Assembly (NCBI RefSeq): GCF_963931595.1
Contig: NZ_OZ007030.1
Location: forward strand, 736,481 to 800,480
Length of the DNA: 64,000 nt
Reading direction: 5' to 3'
Source of the DNA: an uncultured Subdoligranulum sp.
GTDB taxonomy: Bacteria > Bacillota > Clostridia > Oscillospirales > Ruminococcaceae
A program made the translations under genes and the position numbers. The notes beneath the pieces are model-generated. The model did not search any database and was not told the origin of the DNA. It saw nothing but the letters and a program-made list of their open reading frames with translations. Positions 1-7,419 of this stretch are shown one piece after another; the first letter of the stretch is position 1, and each line of letters opens with the position of its first letter.

Positions 1-1
1 C

Positions 2-712
2 AAGACCTGCGGCATCCTCAACGGCATCGACGTGGATGTCTTCAACCCCGCCACCGATCCCGATATTGCCAAGAACTACGACGTGAATACCGTTGCGGAG
101 GGCAAGGCTGTCTGCAAGGCCGCCCTTCAGGACGAGATGAACCTGCACAAGGACGGCAGCCCCGTCATGGCCATGGTCACCCGACTGGTGGGCCACAAGG
201 GCGTGGACCTGGTCCGCGCCATCGCCGAGGGCCTGCTGCAGCAGGGCATCGAACTGGTGGTGCTGGGTTCCGGCGAGGCACAGTACGAGAACTTCTTCAA
301 TGAACTCTGCGCCCGCAATCCGGGCCGTGTGGGTGTGTACATCGGATTCAATGCCCATCTGGCCCAGCGCATCTACGCCGGCGCCGACATGTTCCTGATG
401 CCTTCCCGCTCGGAGCCCTGCGGCCTGGCGCAGATGGTTTCCTGCCGGTACGGCACCATTCCCATCGTCCGGGAGACCGGCGGCCTGAAGGATTCCATCC
501 ACGACTCCGGAGATGGCTTCGGCAATGGCTTCACCTTCGCCAACTACAATGCCCATGAACTGTATGAGGCATGCTGGCGCGCCAAGGAGGGCTACTGGCA
601 GAAGGACGGCTGGCCGATCCTGGTCCGCCGTGCCATGGAATGCGACTTCAGCTGGGCTAATTCTGCCAAGAGCTACGAGGGCCTCTACAATGAGGTAGTC
701 AACCTCTGGTAA
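2..712 (+). CDS. glgA: Glycogen synthase, C-terminal part (cut by window start)
   Basis: The reading frame is open from the first bases, so the gene starts upstream and only about 236 C-terminal residues are present. Glycogen synthase (GT5) transfers glucose from ADP-glucose to the non-reducing end of a growing alpha-1,4-glucan in the cytoplasm. The visible part is the second GT-B domain: the sequence NGIDVDVFNPATD near the start, a VTRLVGHKGVDL segment, and the nucleotide-sugar site SRSEPCGLAQM followed by RYGTIPIVRETGGLKD, which is the conserved GT5 signature. A strong terminator follows, so it is probably the last gene of a glycogen operon lying to the left. Confidence 0.95.
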   Translation, partial: KTCGILNGIDVDVFNPATDPDIAKNYDVNTVAEGKAVCKAALQDEMNLHKDGSPVMAMVTRLVGHKGVDLVRAIAEGLLQQGIELVVLGSGEAQYENFFNELCARNPGRVGVYIGFNAHLAQRIYAGADMFLMPSRSEPCGLAQMVSCRYGTIPIVRETGGLKDSIHDSGDGFGNGFTFANYNAHELYEACWRAKEGYWQKDGWPILVRRAMECDFSWANSAKSYEGLYNEVVNLW

Positions 713-746
713 GAAAGCGCTGAACGGCGGATTTCACAAATGTTTC

Positions 747-778
747 AAAAACCGGCGGGGAAACCCGCCGGTTTTTTC
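747..778 (+). terminator. Intrinsic terminator after glgA
   Basis: A perfect 9-bp GC-rich stem (ACCGGCGGG/CCCGCCGGT) with a GAAA loop is followed by a run of T. Confidence 0.9.
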
Positions 779-841
779 TTGCGCTTTTCACAAAATTGTT
801 CTATTTTAGAATAAAAAGTATTTGTACGGATCAGAAACAGA

Positions 842-1681
842 ATGAGTGTGAAAAGGATGAACAACAGGCGGTGGAGGGGACTTGTCCCGGCGGGGATCCT
901 GCTGGTGGTCCTGTCGGGATGCGGCGCCACGGCGATGATCCCGTCTACAGGGTCGGCCACGGCTGAGACCGCTGCAAAGGGTTCCGGCAGTCAGATGGAG
1001 ACGATGGACCCGGAAAAGCTGTTGCAGGAGGATGTCTGGCCGGTGCTGTCGGTGCTGGAAGGCACGGCGGAGACAGCGGTATGGCTGCCCTTTGAGGCGA
1101 AGCTGGAAGTGGAAAACATTGACCAGAATCCGGAACTGCCCAACGGCTGTGAGATCACCTCGGCGGCCATCGTGCTGAATTACCTGGGCTTTGAGGTAGA
1201 CAAGGTCACGTTGGCGGAAGAATATCTGCCCCGGTGCGTGCCCTATTGGGAGGCCGATCCCCGGGTGGAGTTCATGGGCAACCCGGAGGACGAACTGGCC
1301 TTTTACTGCCTGCCCGAAGCGGTGGTCACGGCGGTGAATGACTATCTGGAGGATGTGGATGCCGGCTACACAGCGGTGGACATCAGCGGCTCGGCGGTGG
1401 AAGAACTGTACCAGTGGGTGGCGGGCGGATACCCGGTGATGGTGTGGACCACCCGGGCCTTCAGCGAACCGCTGTACAACGACACCTTCCTGCTGCCCGA
1501 CGGGGGCCGTCCCTACAGCAACTCCCACTGTCTGGTGCTGACGGGGTATGACGACGATACCTGCTATCTGGCGGACCCCATGCTGGAGGTGGAGACGGTG
1601 GAGCGGGAGCGCTTTGCCGAGAGTTACCTGGAACGCGGGCAGTACGCGGTGGTCATCGTGCCCACCGAACTGGCAGAGTAA
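842..1681 (+). CDS. Lipoprotein with C39-like cysteine peptidase domain
   Basis: A 279-residue protein with an N-terminal signal ending in the lipobox LSGC (Cys27), so it is probably anchored on the outside of the membrane. The rest resembles the papain-like peptidase_C39_2 / YvpB family: the motif LPNGCEITSAAIVLNYLG places the likely nucleophile at Cys103, and NSHCLVLTGYDDD followed by YLADP supplies the expected His229 and Asp. Substrate is unknown; relatives are guessed to act on peptides or cell-wall proteins. ATG at 842 is used, but ATG at 857 has a slightly better purine tract (AAAAGG) and would still leave a complete signal peptide. It stands alone between two terminators. Confidence 0.8.
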   Translation: MSVKRMNNRRWRGLVPAGILLVVLSGCGATAMIPSTGSATAETAAKGSGSQMETMDPEKLLQEDVWPVLSVLEGTAETAVWLPFEAKLEVENIDQNPELPNGCEITSAAIVLNYLGFEVDKVTLAEEYLPRCVPYWEADPRVEFMGNPEDELAFYCLPEAVVTAVNDYLEDVDAGYTAVDISGSAVEELYQWVAGGYPVMVWTTRAFSEPLYNDTFLLPDGGRPYSNSHCLVLTGYDDDTCYLADPMLEVETVERERFAESYLERGQYAVVIVPTELAE

Positions 1682-1686
1682 TAAAA

Positions 1687-1722
1687 CAACCGGGCGGAAG
1701 ACGTAAGCCTTCTGCCCGGTTG
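1687..1722. terminator. Bidirectional terminator between convergent genes
   Basis: The stem CAACCGGGC-g-GAAG / CTTC-t-GCCCGGTTG lies between the lipoprotein gene (+) and udk (-). A-rich sequence on the left side gives a T tract for the minus strand. Confidence 0.7.
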
Positions 1723-1729
1723 CTTGCAT

Positions 1730-2356
1730 TTATTCTTCGCTGGTCCGCAGGTGGTCAGCCACCCACTTGATGAGCAGCTCCAGCGCCACGGCATTGTGGC
1801 CGCCCTCCGGCACGATCAGATCGGCCTTGCGCTTGCTGGGCTCCACAAATTGCTCGTGCATGGGTTTGACGGTGGTCAGATACTGGGTCACCACGCTGTC
1901 CAGTGTGCGGCCGCGTTCCTTCACGTCCCGCACAATGCGCCGCAGGATCCGCACATCGGCGTCGGTATCCACAAAGACCTTCATGTCCATCAGGTCGCAG
2001 AGTTCGGGGGAGTCAAAGATCAGGATGCCCTCCACAATGATGACCGGCGCCGGCTTGACCAGCACGGTTGCATTGCTGCGGTTGTGGATGGTGTAGTCAT
2101 AGACCGGCACCTGCACAGGATGCCCAGCCCGCAGTTCCCGCAGATGGGCCACCATCAGCGGGGTGTCGAAACTGTCGGGATGGTCGTAGTTCAGCTTGCA
2201 GCGCTCCTCGTAGGGCAGTTCGTCATGGCGCTTGTAATAGCTGTCATGGTTGAGGACGCTGACCTCGTTGGCGCCGAAGTGGTCGCGCAGCCGTTCGGTC
2301 AGAGTGGTTTTGCCGCTGCCGGTGCCGCCGGCAATGCCGATGATGATGGTGTTCAT
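1730..2356 (-). CDS. udk: Uridine kinase
   Basis: A 208-residue cytoplasmic kinase of the pyrimidine salvage pathway, phosphorylating uridine and cytidine to UMP and CMP. The P-loop GGTGSGKTT is at residues 10-18, followed by the family-typical NHDSYYK and DHPDSFDTPL segments and the YDYTIHNRS substrate region. The length matches bacterial Udk. It lies 15 bp downstream of a dCMP deaminase gene in the same direction, so the two form a small pyrimidine salvage unit. Confidence 0.96.
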   Translation of the reverse strand: MNTIIIGIAGGTGSGKTTLTERLRDHFGANEVSVLNHDSYYKRHDELPYEERCKLNYDHPDSFDTPLMVAHLRELRAGHPVQVPVYDYTIHNRSNATVLVKPAPVIIVEGILIFDSPELCDLMDMKVFVDTDADVRILRRIVRDVKERGRTLDSVVTQYLTTVKPMHEQFVEPSKRKADLIVPEGGHNAVALELLIKWVADHLRTSEE

Positions 2357-2371
2357 GGTGGTGTCCCTTTT

Positions 2372-2851
2372 TTACACTTCCAGATGGATTTCCCGGCCGG
2401 TGGGATGGTAAGCCCGGTATTTGACCCCGGTCATGTTGAACATGCGGCGGCTGGCGATGCTGGCATGGGTGTCGTGGTATTTGTCCGACAGGTAGATCAG
2501 CTCCTTGATGCCGCTCTGGATGATGGCCTTGGCACATTCGTTGCAGGGGAACAGCGTCACATACATCCGCGCGCCGGTCAGGTCGTTGTGCGGGCTGTTG
2601 AGGATCGCGTTCAGCTCGGAATGGCAGACGTACATGTATTTGGTATTCAGGTCGTCGCCTTCCCGCTCCCAGGGCATGTCGTCGTCGTTGCAGCCGATGG
2701 GCATGCCGTTGTAGCCCAGGGAGAGAATCTTGTTCTCGGGGCTGACGATGCAGGCCCCCACCTGGCTGTTGTTGTCCTTGGAGCGCATGGCGGAAAGCAG
2801 GGCAATGCCCATAAAGTATTCATCCCAGCTGATGTAGTCCGTTCGTTTCAT
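2372..2851 (-). CDS. Deoxycytidylate (dCMP) deaminase
   Basis: A 159-residue zinc-dependent deaminase of the ComEB/dCMP deaminase family, converting dCMP to dUMP for thymidylate synthesis. The zinc and catalytic motif HSELNAIL and the second zinc motif PCNEC are both visible, as is the YNGMPIG segment typical of the family. The frame stays open further upstream, but ATG at 2851 is chosen because an AAAGGAAAGGG ribosome site precedes it and homology starts there ([14 protein letters not shown]). The gene heads a two-gene unit with udk. Confidence 0.94.
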   Translation of the reverse strand: MKRTDYISWDEYFMGIALLSAMRSKDNNSQVGACIVSPENKILSLGYNGMPIGCNDDDMPWEREGDDLNTKYMYVCHSELNAILNSPHNDLTGARMYVTLFPCNECAKAIIQSGIKELIYLSDKYHDTHASIASRRMFNMTGVKYRAYHPTGREIHLEV

Positions 2852-2883
2852 GGCGTCCCTTTCCTTTGTATTTTTTACATTTA

Positions 2884-3159
2884 TTATACTGTGCGCCGTG
2901 CAGCGGTGCAAGATTCTTTGTGTAAATATTTCCGGCGGGTGGCCTCGCCGCCCCGCAGGTGGCGTTCCGCCTTGTTGCGCTGCACCACCGTCTGCACCTC
3001 GGCCCACAGACCGGGGTGGGTGTGGCGCAGCCGGCTCTGGTCCTTCCAGATGGTGCTTTTGCTCACCCCGAACACCGCTGCGGCCGCACGCACGGTGGCG
3101 CCGCTGCGCACAATGTATCGTCCCACGGCTACCGCCCGCTCCTCCGGGTCACCTTTCAT
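2884..3159 (-). CDS. spoIIID: Sporulation transcription factor SpoIIID
   Basis: A 91-residue DNA-binding protein that matches the SpoIIID family over its length: the N-terminal [11 protein letters not shown] segment, the helix-turn-helix [18 protein letters not shown], and the diagnostic basic C-terminal motif [13 protein letters not shown]. In Bacillus and Clostridium SpoIIID acts in the mother cell, turning sigma-E genes on or off and promoting the switch to sigma-K. A GAGGAGGT ribosome site sits just upstream of ATG 3159. A sigma-E-like promoter lies immediately upstream, as expected for this gene. Presence of an intact copy argues for a live sporulation programme. Confidence 0.93.
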   Translation of the reverse strand: MKGDPEERAVAVGRYIVRSGATVRAAAAVFGVSKSTIWKDQSRLRHTHPGLWAEVQTVVQRNKAERHLRGGEATRRKYLHKESCTAARRTV

Positions 3160-3191
3160 ACCCCTACCTCCTCACATGGAATTTCTGTCAA

Positions 3192-3220
3192 ATCCTATGT
3201 GAAAAAAGGTGCGGATATGT
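3192..3220 (-). promoter_or_regulatory. Sigma-E-like promoter of spoIIID
   Basis: On the minus strand, ACATATC is followed after exactly 14 bp by CATAGGAT. This fits the sigma-E consensus (kmATATT, 13-15 bp, CATACAnT) with few mismatches. The predicted start is about 27 bp upstream of the spoIIID ATG. Confidence 0.6.
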
Positions 3221-3252
3221 CCCCACCGTTCCGGGAAGGGAAACTCCCCATG

Positions 3253-3282
3253 AAAAAAAGCCATCCGCATGGGGCGGATGGC
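3253..3282 (-). terminator. Intrinsic terminator after the cysteine-synthase-like gene
   Basis: Read on the minus strand, GCCATCCGC...GCGGATGGC forms a 9-bp stem followed by seven T. Confidence 0.9.
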
Positions 3283-3288
3283 CTGTTC

Positions 3289-4182
3289 TCATTCATACAT
3301 TTTTCGTCCCGCAAAGACGCACAGCGGCCGCTTGGCCTTGCCGGTGCCGATCAGCTGGACCGCGGCGGCCAGGGTGGCGCCGGCGCTGGCACAGGCGGGA
3401 ACGCCGTCAAAGAAGAGCACTTCCTGGGCGGCCCGCTCAGCGTCGGCGGTGGTGACCGTCAGGACGGTGTCCACCACGTAGGGGTTGTAGTTTTCCGGCA
3501 CAAAGCCCGGGCCGATGCCCGCAATGCCGTGCTGGCCGATGAAGCCGCCCGAGATGGCCGCGCATTCGGTGGGCTCCACCGCCACGATGCGGATCATGCT
3601 GTTCCACGCCTTGATGTATTCGCCCACGCCGGTGATGGTGCCGCCGCTGCCCACCCCGATGACGATGGCGTCCACCGCGTCGCCGGCCGCCTTGAGGATC
3701 TGCGGGCCGGTCACCCTGCGGTGGTATTCGGGGTTGTCGTCGTTGGCAAAGTAGTGGGTGAAATACCCGCCGTAGCGCTGGGCGGTCTCCGCGGCGATGC
3801 GGTCCATGGCCCGGCGGCCGGCACTGCTGCTGACCACGATCTTGGCTCCCAGGTCCTGCAGCCGCTTGCGGCGGGCAATGGGCAGGCTGCTGGGAACGAT
3901 GAGAATGCAGGGGTGTCCCGTGGTGGCGCAGCTGACCGCCAGCGCCGCCCCGAAACTGCCGGAACTGGCTTCCACCACCGGCATGCCGGGCTGCAGATCG
4001 CCGCGCTCGGTGGCAAAGGCCAGCATGGTCTCGGCCAGGCCGTCCTTGGAGGTGCCGGTGGCACCTCCGAAATCCAGATAGGCCAGAATGCTGGAACTCA
4101 GGTTGTGACGGCCGGAATAGCCGTCCAGCCGCACCACAGGGGAGCGATAGACCTCCTGGTAGTAGCTTTTCAGGATCCCCAC
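3289..4182 (-). CDS. Cysteine synthase-like PLP enzyme (divergent)
   Basis: A 297-residue fold-type II PLP enzyme of the CysK / cystathionine beta-synthase family. The PLP lysine is Lys46 in GTSKDGLA, the phosphate-binding loop GVGSGGTITGVG is intact, and GIGPGFVPENYNP matches CysK. Two motifs differ from true O-acetylserine sulfhydrylases: the usual TSGNTG substrate loop reads ASSGSFG, and the C-terminal loop reads ACASAGATL. It may therefore use another amino donor or acceptor. A longer frame begins at GTG 4203, but the AAAGGAGGT ribosome site lies inside it, and GTG 4182 sits at the right distance, so that start is used. No cysE or sulfur genes are nearby. Confidence 0.82.
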   Translation of the reverse strand: MGILKSYYQEVYRSPVVRLDGYSGRHNLSSSILAYLDFGGATGTSKDGLAETMLAFATERGDLQPGMPVVEASSGSFGAALAVSCATTGHPCILIVPSSLPIARRKRLQDLGAKIVVSSSAGRRAMDRIAAETAQRYGGYFTHYFANDDNPEYHRRVTGPQILKAAGDAVDAIVIGVGSGGTITGVGEYIKAWNSMIRIVAVEPTECAAISGGFIGQHGIAGIGPGFVPENYNPYVVDTVLTVTTADAERAAQEVLFFDGVPACASAGATLAAAVQLIGTGKAKRPLCVFAGRKMYE

Positions 4183-4220
4183 GGCAGACACCTCCTTTCC
4201 CACGGGGCAGAGTATTTCCT

Positions 4221-4226
4221 ATTATA
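4221..4226 (-). promoter_or_regulatory. Extended -10 box for the cysteine-synthase-like gene
   Basis: The minus strand reads TGCTATAAT, an extended -10 element about 40 bp upstream of the GTG start. No good -35 box is visible at 17 bp. Confidence 0.45.
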
Positions 4227-4343
4227 GCACACTTCGACCGCCATTGCACGGAAAAACCGGAAACCGTCCGTCTTTTTTCGAGCCGCCGGCAGAAAAAAGA
4301 GCGGCTTTTGGTCCGGATTGCGTAAAAAAGTGGGGGATTCCTC

Positions 4344-4372
4344 TTGACTTTGCCGTCGGTCCCTGTTATAAT
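4344..4372 (+). promoter_or_regulatory. Housekeeping promoter of the ylxM-ffh operon
   Basis: TTGACT, 17 bp, TATAAT: near-perfect sigma-A elements about 65 bp upstream of ylxM. Confidence 0.85.
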
Positions 4373-4437
4373 TCATAGGCTGGATGTAAAGAAAAAAACT
4401 TTACACAGCATGTCGGATACAGGAAGGGGCGCAGGTC

Positions 4438-4836
4438 ATGGCGGGAAAACCGCAGAAAAATCTGGCCTATTCGGTGCTGCTGGACTTTTACGGTCCGGTT
4501 CTGACCGAAAAGCAGCGCCTGATCCTGACGGAATACTATGACGAAGATCTCTCCCTGGCCGAGATCGCCGAGAACTTCGGCATCACCCGGCAGGGGGTGC
4601 GGGACGCCATCAAGCATGGCGAGGCCGCCCTGGATGAGCTGGAAGCCAAACTGGGCAACGCCCGGCACCATGCGGCGTCGCGGCAGGACCTGACGCGGCT
4701 GCGTCAGCTGGTCATGGAGATCCGGTGCTGCAACTCGGGGCTTTTCAACCCGGTCCCGCAGATTCGCACCGACACTGACGAGATGCTCCGGATTTTGGAC
4801 CGATTGGATACGCAGGAGGATACCGATGGCCTTTGA
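4438..4836 (+). CDS. ylxM: YlxM/p13-family DNA-binding protein
   Basis: A 132-residue protein with a sigma-70 region 4-like helix-turn-helix: LTEKQRLILTEYYDEDLSLAEIAENFGITRQGVRDAIKHGE in two pieces covers residues 22 to 62. In Firmicutes YlxM is encoded directly before ffh and is thought to modulate the signal recognition particle. Here the stop codon overlaps the ffh start by 11 bp, implying translational coupling. The C-terminal half is helical and not conserved. Confidence 0.9.
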   Translation: MAGKPQKNLAYSVLLDFYGPVLTEKQRLILTEYYDEDLSLAEIAENFGITRQGVRDAIKHGEAALDELEAKLGNARHHAASRQDLTRLRQLVMEIRCCNSGLFNPVPQIRTDTDEMLRILDRLDTQEDTDGL

Positions 4837-6181
4837 ATCATTGACAGAGCGCCTGAACGGCGTATTCAAGAAGCTGCGCGGCAAGGGCAAGCTGAATGAG
4901 GCGGACATCAAGACCGCCATGCGGGAAGTCCGTATGGCGCTGCTGGAAGCCGATGTCAACTACAAGGTGGCCAAGGATTTCTGCGCCCAGGTCTCGGAGC
5001 GGGCCATGGGGCAGGAGGTCATGGAAAGCCTGACCCCCGCCCAGCAGGTGGTCAAGATCGTCAACGAAGAGCTGACCAAGCTCATGGGCGGCGACGAGCC
5101 CCAGTATCTGCGCATCAAGAACAAGGGCCAGACGGTGCTGATGATGTGCGGCCTGCAGGGCAACGGCAAGACCACCCACGCCGCCAAGCTGGGCAAGTAT
5201 TACCGCAGCCAGGGCCGCCGCCCGCTGCTGGTGGCCTGCGACGTTTACCGTCCCGCCGCCATCCAGCAGCTGCAGATCGTGGGCGAACAGGCGGGGGTGC
5301 CCGTCTTCACCATGGGTACCGAAAAGCCGGAGCGCATCGCCCAGCAGGCCATGGCCCACGCCCGGGATCACGGCAACGACATCGTGATTCTGGATACCGC
5401 CGGCCGTCTGCAGATTGACGACGCGCTGATGGATGAGCTGGTGCGCATCAAGGAAGCCGTGGAGGTGGACGAAACCCTCCTGGTGGTGGATGCCATGGCC
5501 GGCCAGGAAGCCGTCAACGTGGCCAAGACCTTCAACGAGAAGATCGGCATCACCGGCGTGGTGCTGACCAAGACGGACGGCGATACCCGCGGCGGTGCGG
5601 CACTCTCGGTGCTGGCCGTCACCGGCAAGCCGATCTATTTCCAGGGCACCGGCGAGAAGCTGGAGGACCTGGAACCCTTCTATCCCTCCCGGATGGCCAG
5701 CCGCATCCTCGGCATGGGCGACGTGCTCTCTCTGATCGAGAAAGCCCAGAGCGTCCAGAATGACAAGGAAGCGGAAGCCGCCGCCAAGCGGATGATGGAG
5801 AACAAGTTCGATATGAACGACCTGCTGGCCCAGTTCCAGCAGGTGAAGAAGATGGGTGGTGCGGCAGCGCTGCTCTCCATGATGCCTGGCGGCAACCAGA
5901 TTGACGCCGATGCCCTGGATGAGAAGATGCTGCCCCACATCGAGGCCATCATCTACTCCATGACCCCGGCGGAGCGCGCCAAACCCGAGATCATCAATCC
6001 CAAGCGCAAACGCCGCATCGCGGCCGGTTCCGGCCAGACGGTGGAGGCTGTGAACAAACTGCTGCGTCAGTACGAAATGATGCAGAAAATGATGAAGAAA
6101 GTCCGCCGCAATCCCAAGGGATTCATGCGCAGCCTGGGCAATCTGGGCGGCATGGGCGGCTTCAAAGGCTTCGGCCGCTGA
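4826..6181 (+). CDS. ffh: Signal recognition particle GTPase Ffh
   Basis: A 451-residue SRP54 homologue that binds signal sequences of nascent membrane proteins and, with the SRP RNA and FtsY, delivers ribosomes to SecYEG. The N-domain (1-90), the G-domain with P-loop GLQGNGKTT near residue 108, DTAGR and TKTDGDTRGG, and the methionine-rich M-domain (330-451, with the RNA-binding segment RRIAAGSGQTV) are complete. The P-loop has Asn where most Ffh have Ser. Start overlaps ylxM. Confidence 0.98.
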   Translation: MAFESLTERLNGVFKKLRGKGKLNEADIKTAMREVRMALLEADVNYKVAKDFCAQVSERAMGQEVMESLTPAQQVVKIVNEELTKLMGGDEPQYLRIKNKGQTVLMMCGLQGNGKTTHAAKLGKYYRSQGRRPLLVACDVYRPAAIQQLQIVGEQAGVPVFTMGTEKPERIAQQAMAHARDHGNDIVILDTAGRLQIDDALMDELVRIKEAVEVDETLLVVDAMAGQEAVNVAKTFNEKIGITGVVLTKTDGDTRGGAALSVLAVTGKPIYFQGTGEKLEDLEPFYPSRMASRILGMGDVLSLIEKAQSVQNDKEAEAAAKRMMENKFDMNDLLAQFQQVKKMGGAAALLSMMPGGNQIDADALDEKMLPHIEAIIYSMTPAERAKPEIINPKRKRRIAAGSGQTVEAVNKLLRQYEMMQKMMKKVRRNPKGFMRSLGNLGGMGGFKGFGR

Positions 6182-6207
6182 TTGTTTTGGTATGACCCGC
6201 ACGGCTA

Positions 6208-6255
6208 TACGGCCCACGGGATGTACAATATAAAATTCGCCCCACAAGGGCCGTA
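6208..6255 (+). promoter_or_regulatory. Structured leader upstream of rpsP
   Basis: The ffh-rpsP gap holds a perfect 8-bp inverted repeat, TACGGCCC / GGGCCGTA, enclosing a weaker GGG/CCC pair. It ends about 10 bp before the rpsP ribosome site. Nothing downstream resembles a T tract, so it is more like a leader structure than a terminator. No known leader family was recognised. Confidence 0.4.
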
Positions 6256-6279
6256 AACAAGTATTTGGAGGAATTTACA

Positions 6280-6519
6280 ATGGTCAAGATTCGTCTGCGC
6301 CGTATGGGCGCCAAGAAGGCTCCCTTCTACCGTGTGGTTGTCGCCGACAGCCGTTTTGCCCGTGATGGCCGCTTCATCGAGGAGATCGGCTACTACGATC
6401 CCACCAAGGAGCCCAGCGTGGTCAACATCGATGCCGACAAGGCCAAGCAGTGGCTGGCCAACGGCGCCCAGCCCACCGACACCGTCCGTGAGCTGCTGAA
6501 GAAGGCTGCCGTTCTGTAA
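6280..6519 (+). CDS. rpsP: 30S ribosomal protein S16
   Basis: A 79-residue S16 protein, starting [25 protein letters not shown], with the conserved GYYDPT motif. It stabilises the 5' domain of 16S rRNA. The frame begins slightly earlier, but TTGGAGGA at 6265-6272 precedes ATG 6280, which also matches the family start. Part of the ffh-rpsP-khpA-rimM-trmD block usual in Firmicutes. Confidence 0.98.
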   Translation: MVKIRLRRMGAKKAPFYRVVVADSRFARDGRFIEEIGYYDPTKEPSVVNIDADKAKQWLANGAQPTDTVRELLKKAAVL

Positions 6520-6555
6520 TCTGCTGTTCACTTTTTCTGAGGGAGGGAACGCCGC

Positions 6556-6789
6556 ATGCAGGAACTGTTAGTAGCCGTTGCCCGTGGCCTTGTGGAGGAC
6601 AAGGACGCCGTGCAGGTGACCGTTGATCCCGCACGGGAGGACGGAACCGTCGTCTATCACCTCAAAGTGGCCGAGGCCGATATGGGCCGTGTCATCGGCA
6701 AGCAGGGACGCATTGCCAAGGCAATCCGCGTTGTCATGCGTGCCGCAGCGGTCCGCCAGGGCGAGAAAGTCATCGTCGAGATCGACTGA
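6556..6789 (+). CDS. khpA: KH-domain RNA-binding protein KhpA (YlqC)
   Basis: A 77-residue single type II KH-domain protein. The GRVIGKQGRIAKAIR segment is the RNA-binding GxxG loop and its helix. KhpA binds RNA, usually with KhpB, and influences cell division and small-RNA function in other Firmicutes. It lies 36 bp after rpsP with a GAGGGAGG ribosome site and is followed by a terminator, so rimM-trmD may be transcribed at a lower level. Confidence 0.93.
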   Translation: MQELLVAVARGLVEDKDAVQVTVDPAREDGTVVYHLKVAEADMGRVIGKQGRIAKAIRVVMRAAAVRQGEKVIVEID

Positions 6790-6796
6790 GAAAGCC

Positions 6797-6831
6797 AAAA
6801 GCACTTTGCCGTTTTGGCAGAGTGCTTTTTT
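6797..6831 (+). terminator. Terminator between khpA and rimM
   Basis: The stem AAAAGCACTtTGCC / GGCAgAGTGCTTTT is followed by T6. It divides the ribosomal block; readthrough would be needed to reach rimM. Confidence 0.85.
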
Positions 6832-6885
6832 GTATGCGGGCGGAAAATCCGCCCTTCACCCACGAAACGGAAGGTTGAAAAAACT

Positions 6886-7416
6886 ATGCAGAACTATCTT
6901 CCCGCCTGCAAGATTGTCTCCACCCACGGTGTCCGCGGCGAGATGAAGGCGCTGCCCCTGTGTGACGGCGCCGCCTTTCTGGCCAAGTTCAAACGGCTGT
7001 TCGCCAAAGCCGACGGCACCGGGGAAGTACGGGTGCTGGGGGTGCGTGCCCAGGGCAACGTGATCCTGCTGCGCCTGGAGGGGGTGGCTGATATGGATGC
7101 CGCCCGCGCCCAGGTCGGCCACACCTACTATTTCGCCAAGGCGGACGCCCGCCTGCCGAAGGGCCGCTATTTCATCGACGATCTGCTGGGCTGCCGGGTG
7201 GTGGATGCCGGGGACGGCCGGGAATACGGCACGCTGACGGCGGTGGACCATCCTGCCGCCCAGGATATCTATACCGTCACCGACGCCGAGGGCGGCACCC
7301 ACATGCTGCCGGCGGTCCCGGAATTTGTGCAGGAGATCGACCTGGAAAGCCGCACCATCACGGTCACGCCCATCGACGGCATGTTCAACGAAGCGGTCAA
7401 CGGCGATAAGGAGTAA
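6886..7416 (+). CDS. rimM: Ribosome maturation factor RimM
   Basis: A 176-residue 16S rRNA processing factor that binds S19 and helps assemble the 30S head. The N-terminal RimM barrel (ACKIVSTHGVRGEMK) and the C-terminal PRC-barrel (GRYFIDDLLGCRVVD... DIYTVTD... LLPAVPEFV-like end) are clear. ATG 6886 matches the family start; an upstream in-frame extension overlaps the terminator and is rejected. Three bases separate it from trmD. Confidence 0.95.
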   Translation: MQNYLPACKIVSTHGVRGEMKALPLCDGAAFLAKFKRLFAKADGTGEVRVLGVRAQGNVILLRLEGVADMDAARAQVGHTYYFAKADARLPKGRYFIDDLLGCRVVDAGDGREYGTLTAVDHPAAQDIYTVTDAEGGTHMLPAVPEFVQEIDLESRTITVTPIDGMFNEAVNGDKE

Positions 7417-7419
7417 GGC

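Noticed and set aside
6814..6885. N-terminal extension of RimM
   Set aside because: It starts inside the terminator hairpin and is not part of the family.
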